Positions 56,701-63,901 of a DNA stretch of 64,000 bases are shown here, piece by piece (the first letter of the stretch is position 1; each line of letters begins with the position of its first letter). Both the position numbers and the translations under genes were made by a program. The notes under the pieces were generated by a model, which was given only the letters and a program-made list of their open reading frames with translations, was not told the DNA's origin and made no database searches. Where the stretch lies: positions 35,719 through 99,718 of the forward strand of contig BPJU01000022.1 in NCBI GenBank assembly GCA_026004775.1, in the 5' to 3' direction. The DNA comes from Pirellulaceae bacterium. Its GTDB lineage: Bacteria; Planctomycetota; Planctomycetia; Pirellulales; Pirellulaceae.

Positions 56701-56905
56701 GTTCTTGCGGGGAGTCGAGTCGCGGCTGCGGCTGATGAACACTACCGCAAGGCATGATCTGCCCAGTGACCCGAAAGAATTGCGGCGATTGGCTTATCTG
56801 TTGCAACTGGAGTCGGCCGAACAGTTGCAATCCCAGTGCCAATACTATCTGCAAGAAAATCGGCGAGTATTTGAGCAGCTGGTCGAGCGGGCTAAGGAAA
56901 ACTAA
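53789..56905 (+). CDS. glnE: Bifunctional glutamine synthetase adenylyltransferase/deadenylase
   Basis: Controls nitrogen assimilation by attaching AMP to, or removing it from, glutamine synthetase. The 1038-residue product has two nucleotidyltransferase domains: FVVLGLGKLGGVELNYSSDI around residue 226, and FIILGMGKLGGREPNYHSDV around residue 753, each followed by the GlnD-PII-uridylyltransferase-like helical domain (GHGGIRDIEFVIQ; GGTVDVEFAVQ). Both halves keep their Asp-x-Asp metal sites (SDIDLVF, SDVDVIF). Start chosen at 53789 (ATGATG pair); a GTG at 53765 is possible. The glutamine synthetase gene is not in the window. panB follows after a short gap. Confidence 0.96.
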   Translation: MMNQVRMAELLASAEVAQPWLRSCGLADAGRGFHNLVSIAQLGIPLDLMAVLAAQCQRHLPHLSDPDMALNNLERFFRATRSPLALAALFERDEEALPTLLQIFSSSQYLSDLLVTDPEAYDLLRMTEGQPVSRQALVDEICAEVASARDDQYVMTSLRRYKRRETLRIAYGDIIRRQPIEIVTQQIAWLADALCEAAVMWARKVMEQKRGVPRRADGRRARFVVLGLGKLGGVELNYSSDIDLVFLSDGDGQTDAARPMANSEYFERLARHVVKLLTEPTDLGIAYRVDLRLRPEGNQGPMVVGLDAALRYYDTVGRTWERQAFVKARPVAGDLELGHEFLEKLEPWIYRRYLSRADITGIKALKRRIEQRAIRAGTDHRNIKTGHGGIRDIEFVIQFLQLLNGGDLPEIRTGNTLQAIRQLERAGCLTHQESSLLAENYQFLRTVEHRLQIMYDLQTHTLPADETELRRLAIRLGYSDRTAPGALAAFQADLQEKTEVNRRILDHLLHDAFPDAEQAAPETDLVLDPSPPEEMIRQTLAPYGFQDVMAAYRLLMDLASEPIRFLSTRRCRHFLASIAPRLLAAIAATPDPDYTLLNLAKVSDSVGGKGILWELFSFNPATLQLYVRLCASAPYLSGILVSNPGMIDELMDSLVLQKLPTMEFLAESLAELLRNAEDPDPILHSFRDTYHLRVGVRDVLGKDDIRDTHRALSDIAEVIITQVAEREYQRLVARYGEPTLENEDRPCEFIILGMGKLGGREPNYHSDVDVIFLYEGDGETRHFRSLRRLAETTTNQHFFSQLGQRIIRVITHLGPYGRLYDMDVRLRPTGRSGALAVSLAELERYFQSGSGQLWERQALCKARPIYGSPVVQKQTMQVVYRAIVGKGWEPQFAEEIRRMRYRLQESANPTNLKRAPGGTVDVEFAVQMLQLKYAAASPEVLVPGTLEAIAALEQVGYLPPDEAQYLTNSYRFLRGVESRLRLMNTTARHDLPSDPKELRRLAYLLQLESAEQLQSQCQYYLQENRRVFEQLVERAKEN

Positions 56906-56944
56906 CACTGCACGGGGCAGTTCCTGTTGAAAGGAGACCATCCA

Positions 56945-57748
56945 GTGACGGCTATCCAACAAGTAACCGTGCAGACTCTCCAGGATATGAAACAGGCCGG
57001 CGAAAAGATCGCCATGCTCACCGCCTATGACTACTACACAGCCCAGACATTGGACCAGGCTGGCGTGGATATTCTCTTGGTCGGGGATACGGTCGGAATG
57101 GCCGTGGCGGGACACCCGACTACCATTCCGGTGCGACTGGAACATATCATCTATCATGCGGAGATGGTCTCGCGGGCCGTAAAACGCGCCATGGTCGTCG
57201 GTGACCTCCCGTTCCTGACGTATCAAGTTACGATTGAAAGTGCTGTACAGAATGCCGGGCGATTGATGCAGGACGGGAAGGTTCACGCGGTCAAACTGGA
57301 AGGCGGTCGCTCGATGGTGCCCTTTATCAAGCACATCTTGAGAGCCGGCATCCCGGTGATGGGACACCTCGGATTGACTCCCCAGTCCGTATATCGCTTC
57401 GGAGGTTTTCGCGTCCAGGGTCGTGACGCACTCAGCGCCACCAAAGTCCGCGAAGCGGCCCTGGCCCTGCAGGACGCCGGTTGTTTTGCCATCGTGCTGG
57501 AAGCGATTCCCGCCGACCTGGCTCGCGAAGTCACCCAGTCGCTACGCATCCCCACAATCGGCATCGGCGCCGGGCCGCACTGCGACGGCCAGGTGCTGGT
57601 AACCCCGGACATGCTGGGAATGACCGGTTTTTCGGCCAAATACATCAAACACTATGCTAATTTGAAACAAGTAGTGCATGATGCGGTGAGTCAGTATGTG
57701 CGGGAAGTAAAATCGGGCGAATATCCAACCGAAAAGCACGCTTATTGA
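56945..57748 (+). CDS. panB: 3-methyl-2-oxobutanoate hydroxymethyltransferase
   Basis: First step of pantothenate synthesis: transfers a hydroxymethyl group from 5,10-methylenetetrahydrofolate to 2-oxoisovalerate. The 267-residue TIM-barrel protein has MLTAYDYYTAQTLDQAGVDI, LLVGDTVGMAVAGH (metal Asp), VVGDLPFLTY, AVKLEGG and VMGHLGLTPQSVYRFGGF, ending with IPTIGIGAGPHCDGQVLV and DMLG. Start is GTG 56945 with AAAGGAG eight bases upstream; a TTG at 56927 overlaps the ribosome site. It follows glnE by 39 bases and may be co-transcribed. Confidence 0.97.
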   Translation: MTAIQQVTVQTLQDMKQAGEKIAMLTAYDYYTAQTLDQAGVDILLVGDTVGMAVAGHPTTIPVRLEHIIYHAEMVSRAVKRAMVVGDLPFLTYQVTIESAVQNAGRLMQDGKVHAVKLEGGRSMVPFIKHILRAGIPVMGHLGLTPQSVYRFGGFRVQGRDALSATKVREAALALQDAGCFAIVLEAIPADLAREVTQSLRIPTIGIGAGPHCDGQVLVTPDMLGMTGFSAKYIKHYANLKQVVHDAVSQYVREVKSGEYPTEKHAY

Positions 57749-57981
57749 GACCTTACTGCGCTTTCTGACAAAACCTAATATTAGGCTGCGAGGGCCGCCA
57801 GGCGAAGTAGGAGGGCGCCGATTTTTGTCGACACCCGTCGCACACCCAGTAATCGCAAAAATTCGGTGCGCAGAATGTAGCGTTGCAACGCTTTGCGACG
57901 ATCGGTGTGCGACGGCCGACGATTCGGTGTGTTCCGCTTGTATGGTGTTGTATGGTGGCACGGCCGTCTCGGCCGTGAAAA

Positions 57982-58150
57982 GTAGCACGGCCGTCTCGGC
58001 CGTGTGGGTCACCCGCGATGCTGGTTCAAACCGGTATAGAACGATCTTGACCTTGGTTCGTAGCGGAAGTCGCTAGGCGGCTGCGCCAGCAGCCGCCGTA
58101 AGACTTCCGACACCAATAATTCCCCATCAGGCGTCCCCGTCTTCGATCAC
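57982..58150 (+). repeat. Long direct repeat, copy A
   Basis: Begins with GCACGGCCGTCTCGGCCGTG, then GTGGGTCACCC, ACGATCTTGACCTTGGTTCG, the 46-base hairpin at 58064-58109, and ends CCCATCAGGCG.CCCCGTC. Copy B at 58370-58538 matches almost base for base. A preceding short copy of the CACGGCCG hairpin starts at 57958. Confidence 0.9.
58064..58109 (+). repeat. REP-like hairpin 1
   Basis: Preceded by GTAG at 58060-58063. Outer stem CGGAAGTC/GACTTCCG, internal loops GCTA and GTAA, nine-pair inner stem GGCGGCTGC/GCAGCCGCC, loop GCCA. Layout 8-4-9-4-9-4-8, total 46 bases. Confidence 0.88.
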
Positions 58151-58197
58151 CCCGCAGATCGCGCGACCATGCGACCCGCTATTTCCCGTTGCCATAT

Positions 58198-58243
58198 CGG
58201 AACACTTACGCCGTTCGCTTGCGCGAACGGCTAGCGTGTTCCG
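58198..58243 (-). repeat. REP-like hairpin 2, inverted orientation
   Basis: Read on the minus strand: GTAG, outer stem CGGAACAC/GTGTTCCG, loops GCTA and GTAA, nine-pair inner stem GCCGTTCGC/GCGAACGGC, loop GCAA. Same 46-base layout as hairpin 1 with different but fully complementary stems and the same internal loops, in the opposite orientation. Confidence 0.88.
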
Positions 58244-58315
58244 CTACCATCGGGTGGATCATGGTCCGTAGGATGCTGGCGCGTACCAGAAGTCACCCCT
58301 TTCCACCCCGCGTAG

Positions 58316-58361
58316 CGGAAGTGGCCAGGCCGACGCACCAGCGTCGGCCGCAAGACTTCCG
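58316..58361 (+). repeat. REP-like hairpin 3
   Basis: Preceded by GTAG at 58312-58315. Outer stem CGGAAGTG/GACTTCCG (one mismatch), loops GCCA and GCAA, nine-pair inner stem GGCCGACGC/GCGTCGGCC, loop ACCA. Again 46 bases. Confidence 0.88.
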
Positions 58362-58369
58362 CCTGTATA

Positions 58370-58538
58370 GTGGCACGGCCGTCTCGGCCGTGTGGGTCAC
58401 CCAAGATGCTGGTTCCCTCCGGTGTAGCACGATCTTGACCTTGGTTCGTAGCGGAAGTCGCTAGGCGGCTGCGCCAGCAGCCGCCGCAAGACTTCCGACA
58501 ACAATAATTTCCCATCAGGCGCCCCCGTCCTTGATCAC
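58370..58538 (+). repeat. Long direct repeat, copy B, ending at the RHS remnant
   Basis: Second copy of the ~165-base repeat, about 388 bases downstream of copy A. It ends with CCGTCCTTGATCACC, directly abutting the first readable codons of the RHS/cadherin remnant. Confidence 0.9.
58452..58497 (+). repeat. REP-like hairpin 4
   Basis: Preceded by GTAG at 58448-58451. Outer stem CGGAAGTC/GACTTCCG, loops GCTA and GCAA, inner stem GGCGGCTGC/GCAGCCGCC, loop GCCA, 46 bases. It lies inside repeat copy B. Confidence 0.88.
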
Positions 58539-58539
58539 C

Positions 58540-59260
58540 TCGAACGACTTCGATCCGGACGGCGGCACTTTGTCGGCCAGCGTGGTCGACGAACCCTCAA
58601 AACGGCACGCTCACCGATTTTGACCCCACGTCGGGCACTTTCACCTACGTTCCCAATGCCGGCTTTAGCGGCATCGATCGCTTCACGTACCAGTTGTCCG
58701 ACGGCCAAGCCAGTAGCTCGGTGGCCACGGTGCAGATTGCTGTGGGTGGCCCGTTCGGCGGGAAGCTCAACGACGAGGAGTTTTCGCCCGCCGAGGCCGA
58801 TCGGTCGGCAACGGGCGTGCTCTTGGCAAGCGGAGCGCTTACGCGCGAGGAACTTCTCACACCTTCGGTAAAGCTGGTGTACAACTCGCTTACGATCCCC
58901 AAGGCACTCGTGCCGCTCGAGACATTTCTTGTGCCCGATGCGGCGGTACCGGATGAAATCCGTGCGCGGTTGGTTTTCAATGGCGTGGCCGGTGACGAAT
59001 ACTCATTCGATCCCGGCACGCTCCAGCCGGGCGACTCGCTGCGCATCGTGCTTTCGGCCGATGTCACGGCACTTCCTACGGGCCGCTATCCGTACACGAT
59101 TGAGCTTCAGGCGCGTTACGGGCAGGAGCTTCAAACGCGCAGCTACGACGGCTATGTGGCGGTGGTGAACCGCTCCACGAGCGACTGGGCCTTTGGCCGC
59201 GGCTGGCAGCTTGGAGGTCCGGATCAGCTTTATCCGCAACCTTTCGCGGTCAGAAAATGA
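58540..59260 (+). pseudogene. Remnant of a large cadherin/RHS-type surface protein
   Basis: A fragment without a start codon. The first codons give NDFDPDGGTLSASVV, then after one extra base (G58591) NGTLTDFDPTSGTFTYVPNAG and GIDRFTYQLSDGQASS, a bacterial Ig/cadherin-like repeat. From about 58745 a beta-rich region leads into DWAFGRGWQLGGPDQLYPQ, the normal entry to an RHS/YD-repeat shell. There the match ends and the dispersed element takes over (PFAVRK then stop at 59260). Both ends are thus truncated: left by repeat copy B, right by the element. Confidence 0.75.
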
Positions 59261-59640
59261 ACGCAAACGTATCTACCCACTACGTGGCTGCGCGCAACAC
59301 TGGGGAATCGACCGTATGGTTCCTCGCACCCAGGCCGTTGGGCTGGGCTAAACAAAAGGCGGCCTTTCAGGCCCCTGGTTGCGAGCAACTCAAGAACGGT
59401 GTCGGCGCAGGCTTACATTTTTCCGTGGTCGACCGGCTTATTCGGGATGGCGGCATATTACCCCATGTGACCAAACCGGCAAACGATAGTCCGGCCGCAA
59501 AGAGACCGATTTTAAATAGACCAGTCCGAAGGCCTAGTTAAGTTACTCTCCGTGTTCTCTGTGTGCTCCGTGGCTAGAGCCAATAGCTGTGTCCTCTGCG
59601 GCTAACGCCAATAGCCGAGGACGCCAGCTACAAGCTCTGA
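59235..59640. mobile_element. Dispersed element interrupting the RHS gene (R1 copy 2)
   Basis: The RHS frame is lost just after LYPQ. From 59235 the sequence CGCAACCTTTCGCGGTCAGA resembles the left end of the candidate element at 1864, and 59252-59370 resembles 1882-2000. The rest (59371-59640) includes a CTCCGTGTTCTCTGTGTGCT stretch of the kind seen in dispersed repeats of other genomes. No gene was seen. RHS sequence resumes at about 59645, with much of the YD-repeat region missing. Confidence 0.5.
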
Positions 59641-59641
59641 G

Positions 59642-61841
59642 GCTGGCACGAATGTGGCTCGGCTGGATGGCGACGCTGCGCGCTTGACAAGCGGTACGCT
59701 GGCGCGCGAAATTAGCTATTCGTGGGACATCGGTACGAGACTCGTTGCGGCTTCGGATCCGGATAGTAGCTATACGCTGGCGTACGATGACTTGGATCGC
59801 CTCGTAAGCATTGACAATCAGGGGACACCGAACATTCCACGAGTAGTCTTGAATTCCTCATACGATGCTTCGGGCAACCGCACGCGGCTTGCGGCCGTGA
59901 TCGACGGGACGGACGATTTTGTGAACGATTACACGTACGATCTACTCAATCGCATGACGCGAGTCGACCAGTACGGCGTGGCGGGCGGCCATGCGGTGGC
60001 CGAGAAGCGAGTCGATATGGCGTATAACTCGCTGGGGCAGTTTACCCAGATTGTGCGTTATAGTGCTCTTTCCGGTACGCCGTCGGATGAGGTGGCTACT
60101 TCTGTTTACACGTATGATGCCGCGCACCGGTTGGTGGGCTTGTCACACAATCGAGGCGGCCAGCCGCTCTTTACGCCTTATAGTTGGACGTATGATCCGC
60201 TGGACCGGATTACCCAGATGGTGAACTCGGACGGAACGAGTGTTTTCACTTATGACCAGACGGATCAGCTTACGGGTGCCGACCATTCCTATCAGACGGA
60301 CGAGGCGTACCAGTACGACGCGAACGGCAACCGCACGGGCAGCGGGTATGTTACCGGGAGCAACAACCAGCTTCTGGAGGATGGCACGTATCGCTACGAG
60401 TACGATGCGGAAGGCAATCGCACGGCGAAAGAAACGATAGCCACAGGTGAGCGTGAAGAGTACACGTGGGACCACCGCAATCGGCTGGTGAGGTTTTTGA
60501 GGAAAGACGCGCAAGGCGCCATCGTGCTCGATGTGCATTATTCGTACGACGTATTTGACCGGCGGATAGGCAAGACGGTGGATCCGGACGGGGATGGGGC
60601 TCAAGGGCCGTCGTTTACGTGGTTTGTCTATGACAATCCGTCGGTGGTGACGGGAGCGGCCGATCCGGCTCTTGTGGGGGCGGACCACATTGTGCTGGAG
60701 TTTACCGGCACTCAGCCGGCTCGTGCTCAAGTATCGGTATTTGCACGGACCGGTGGTGGACCAGGTATTTGCTCGCGAGGACGTGGAGTCTTTGTGGCAG
60801 CCGGGCGAGGTGTTATGGGCGTTGGGTGACCACTTGGGCACGGTGCGCGACTTGATTGACAGTAGCGGCAACGTGGTGAACCACCTAAGGTACGAAGCCT
60901 TTGGGCGGATTACTTCCGAGACGAACGCGGCGGTGGATTTCTTGTTTGCCTTTACGGGCCGCGAGCGCGACGAGGAATCGGGCCTTTTCTACTACCGAGC
61001 CCGCTATTATGATCCTGCCGTCGGGCGTTTTATCAGCGAGGATCCGCTGGGGTTTGCGGCGGGGGATAGGAATTTAGCTCGTTACGTGGGAAACATCCCG
61101 ATTGTCGCACTCGACCCATCGGGACTCCAATCACCCCAGGAGTCCCCTTCCATCAGAGTAATTCGTCAGCCATTGGATCCTACAGACCGCTTTCCCATAC
61201 GCTGGAGGATCGGGGTCGATCGACCTGCCGATAGGCCGATTGGTGTCGTGCAGCGGATGCGTTTTGACTACCGCATACTATTACCTGGCGGTGATTTGCA
61301 GCAAGGCACCCAGGATTACTTCGAACTTATCGGAATAATTGTTCCGCCGGACGATACTGTTACAATTATAGGGCATCCCAACATTACCAAGTCGTGGTAT
61401 AACCAGATAGCAATCACAGACGACTATTATAATCCCGACAGGGCCCGTCGATTGCTGGATAGGACTTATCGTCGTTACACAACTGATTTTATCTTTGCCA
61501 GCCAGCTGCCGGACCAAAGGTATCACGATATTTACATGTACAATCCTCCCGCAGGTTCTACCGGCTGGGTCACGTTTCGCGGGGAACTGCGTTTGTATGA
61601 GGCAAACGAACCATTTATGCGGATTGTTCAGACGTGGGATGACGCCCCGGCGGTCAAGTCACCATTGCTGAGATCTGGACAACTACCAGCGGCTCACATC
61701 GATCCATCCAGGCGTGTCGCATACGAGTACCGTAATTTCATGGATGCATTCTGGAATACTCCAAACGCGCATTTGGGGCGCGACGTCAAAACTGTCCGTG
61801 CAGAATGGGACAGGGATGGCCAAGTAACAGTGGAACAATAA
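59642..61841 (+). pseudogene. RHS repeat C-terminal half with variable tip, one internal frameshift
   Basis: YD-repeat shell in two frames. Part 1 (readable from about 59615; GTG 59654) gives DGDAARLTSGTLAREISYSWD and a string of YD repeats (YDLLNRMTRVDQYG, YDPLDRITQMVNSDG, YDANGNRTGSGYV). At 60722 one extra base (C after GCT) breaks the frame; dropping it yields VLKYRYLHGPVVDQVFARED, then DHLGTVRDL and the core end GLFYYRARYYDPAVGRFISE, DPLGFAAGDRNLARYVGN. The core closes with DPSGLQ at about 61130. The following 236 residues are an unrelated tip domain. No N-terminus remains, so the gene is probably not functional as it stands unless used as a cassette. Confidence 0.82.
61131..61838 (+). 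other. Unrecognised RHS tip domain (236 residues)
   Basis: Region C-terminal to the RHS core. It is mixed alpha/beta with many aromatic, Asp and Arg residues: YRILLPGGDLQQGTQDYFEL, IGHPNITKSWYNQIAITDDY, TDFIFASQLPDQRYHDIYMY, GWVTFRGELRLYEANEPFMR and NFMDAFWNTPNAHLGRDVKT. I recognise no nuclease, ADP-ribosyltransferase, deaminase or protease motif. Codon usage is more AT-rich than upstream. By position it is where RHS proteins carry toxin or effector domains. Confidence 0.6.
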
Positions 61842-61933
61842 TGCACGACGCACGTACTTCGGTTGTGAAGAAACGCTCCCACTTATCTGCTGGAGCACCG
61901 GTATGGTTAGTAGCCTATTGTTTCTCCTACTGA
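61841..61933 (+). CDS. Thirty-codon frame overlapping the RHS stop, possibly the true start of the WD40 gene
   Basis: ATG at 61841 overlaps the RHS TAA by one base (TAATG). It encodes MHDARTSVVKKRSHLSAGAP then VWLVAYCFSY and a stop at 61933. The basic stretch followed by a hydrophobic run is a typical membrane-protein N-terminus. Adding one T to the TTT at about 61920 would join it to the WD40 frame as AYCFLLLTYKW, completing a full transmembrane helix. Either this is a small coupled leader or the WD40 gene has a one-base deletion. Confidence 0.45.
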   Translation: MHDARTSVVKKRSHLSAGAPVWLVAYCFSY

Positions 61934-63798
61934 CATACAAGTGGTCGTCCGAGCTATTGACATACTTTAGAAATGAATCCGTTGTGATAGCTCAGCTTAG
62001 AGAAGCCAATGAGAGAGCGTCGGAAGAGCTTTTTTCCTTTGAGCGAGGCGCCCTGCTAGGTGGACGTCGGATTCCGTACGTGGCAGAACAATTTCTGGAA
62101 TGTGTCAATGACGCGGCAGTTGCCCTATGGGGCACTGGCTTCGACTGGTACGACAAGTGGCCACGCGGCCCTATTAGGGCCTTAAGGGTTGCTCGCCACA
62201 ACGGCCGCCAAGTGGTAGGACCGCAATTAGCAGCGCTGCTGACCCGCCTTCGGTATTTGCAAATTTTCTCGGCAACTTGTGATCAGGGTGTCCTAGCAAC
62301 ACTTGGAAAGGTTCGCACCTTGCAAGCAATAAATGTGGATCTGATCTCTCCACTAAACGAAGCAGATGTGGCTGCGCTAAACGGCTTGCGTGCGTTGTAC
62401 GAGCTGACAATATTTTTTTGCGACCCTACCGCCGGCCGGAATTCACGTATCCACGGTTTGGCCAATCATCCGAGTCTCCAATCGATAAATCTGCTCGGGC
62501 ACGTTCCCACTATACCGAACGGAACCCTCGAAAGCTTGTTGGACTCACCATACCTGCAGGAATGTGTCATAGAAAACCAGCCTTTTGGTCCGGAAACGTC
62601 CCGTACCATCCGGCGGCATCCTTACATGATTATGCTGGGGGTGGTCCACGTACATGATGCGGGCGCAAACAGCGAGACCTTGTTCCCCGTGTTGCATAAA
62701 GTAGGCGAAGCCGAATGCTTCGTATCCAAGGGGTGGTTTCCGACACTACGCGGTCTTTCAATGCCTCACGTCGCGTCGGCGGCCCAAGGGAGTCTGACTA
62801 CCTTAAGGAACGATTGTCTGAGGGCCTTCTTAGGACCGCTACTTTATCGGCCGAGGCGGGTGAATAGGCCGGAGCTTCGTCTGAAACATGCATTCTTGGT
62901 GTCGCGAGTCGTATTTACGCCGGACGGTCAAAGTGTTGTGACAGCAAGCCGTGATGGAGTTCGCATTTGGAGTTTAAATACGGCACAAGTGGAAAGGCAT
63001 TTCAGTCAAGTCACCGGGTGGACTCAGTGTGATGTTTCCGCTGACGGACGATACCTGGCAATGACTGGCGAGGATCGGCGACTTGTGGTGTGGGATTTTC
63101 TCTCCGAACGACAAATAGTGGTTCGGACAGACGAGCTTTCTGATGAAATATCCTGCCTGCGATTCTCGCCAAGTGGACATCAGCTAGCACTTGGTGCATA
63201 TGATGGTAGTGTTTATTTATACGACCTATCGGCGGCTAAGTTCATAAAGCGCGCAACCGCTCATGGAGACGTCGTGAGGGTAGTACTGTTTTTAAATGAT
63301 CGGATGCTGCTGTCGGCCAGTCAGTTCGCAAACGCTATAATTTGGGACTACGGGGCAGAAGACGCCAAACTTCGAGTGATCGAGCAATCCCTCGAGCAAG
63401 TGATTTATGCGGGCGATCGGGTCGGCAACGCGCAGGAAATCGTGGTTGCCAATACGCTCGGCCCGCACGGGGTTTACATTTGGCGTCCGCTCACGTCCAA
63501 TGACAGCGACCGATTTATCATTCTATCACGAGAATGGCCAAGCTGGAAACACCACCAGCTCGAACGCGCCTTTCGCAACGACATCTTTGCGGTGCGTTCA
63601 GCGCCCGGCGGTGAAATGGTAGCGGTCGCGGGCTCCGACGGAAATATACATATTATTGATATTAGGTCCTGCCACGAAACGATCCGTTTCACTGGGCATA
63701 CCGGCCTCGTACTTACGCTCGATATTTCCCGGGATGGACGCTGGCTCGCGTCCGGATCGAAGGACGGGACGGTAAACATTTGGCGGTTGGTTCGGTAA
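61903..63798 (+). CDS. Membrane-anchored WD40 repeat protein with LRR-like region
   Basis: A 631-residue protein. A short hydrophobic N-terminus (SSLLFLLLTY) is followed by a charged helical stretch (about 20-50) and an LRR-like section (about 95-245; LTRLRYLQIFSAT, LNGLRALYELTIFF, NHPSLQSINLLG). Residues about 335-631 make seven WD40-type blades: VVFTPDGQSVVTASRDGVRIW, LRFSPSGHQLALGAYDGSVY and the final LDISRDGRWLASGSKDGTVN are clear. TGGAG lies seven bases before the ATG at 61903; a longer N-terminus from 61841 is discussed separately. It directly follows the RHS tip, AT-richer than the rest of the window; partner or immunity role is inferred from position only. Confidence 0.85.
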   Translation: MVSSLLFLLLTYKWSSELLTYFRNESVVIAQLREANERASEELFSFERGALLGGRRIPYVAEQFLECVNDAAVALWGTGFDWYDKWPRGPIRALRVARHNGRQVVGPQLAALLTRLRYLQIFSATCDQGVLATLGKVRTLQAINVDLISPLNEADVAALNGLRALYELTIFFCDPTAGRNSRIHGLANHPSLQSINLLGHVPTIPNGTLESLLDSPYLQECVIENQPFGPETSRTIRRHPYMIMLGVVHVHDAGANSETLFPVLHKVGEAECFVSKGWFPTLRGLSMPHVASAAQGSLTTLRNDCLRAFLGPLLYRPRRVNRPELRLKHAFLVSRVVFTPDGQSVVTASRDGVRIWSLNTAQVERHFSQVTGWTQCDVSADGRYLAMTGEDRRLVVWDFLSERQIVVRTDELSDEISCLRFSPSGHQLALGAYDGSVYLYDLSAAKFIKRATAHGDVVRVVLFLNDRMLLSASQFANAIIWDYGAEDAKLRVIEQSLEQVIYAGDRVGNAQEIVVANTLGPHGVYIWRPLTSNDSDRFIILSREWPSWKHHQLERAFRNDIFAVRSAPGGEMVAVAGSDGNIHIIDIRSCHETIRFTGHTGLVLTLDISRDGRWLASGSKDGTVNIWRLVR

Positions 63799-63901
63799 GT
63801 TCGAGTTTTACAGTAAGCGTACACCGGCACCATTCTTGACAGGGTTGGAAGGCTGATGGTGTGGTCTCGGAACACGCCGTTTTCAGCCAAGGAGTCACCC
63901 C

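Larger units (their letters stand above)
57749..58535. other. Accessory intergenic tract made of palindromic repeats
   Basis: Nearly 800 bases without a gene between panB and an RHS remnant. It contains two copies of a ~165-base direct repeat (57982-58150, 58370-58538), four 46-base REP-like hairpins, and three CACGGCCG hairpins. Short open frames across it are rejected. Confidence 0.7.

Noticed and set aside
57825..58464. Short plus-strand frames of 83-91 codons in the repeat tract
   Set aside because: Parts of both are translations of the same direct repeat and its hairpins, with identical C-terminal text; no ribosome site.
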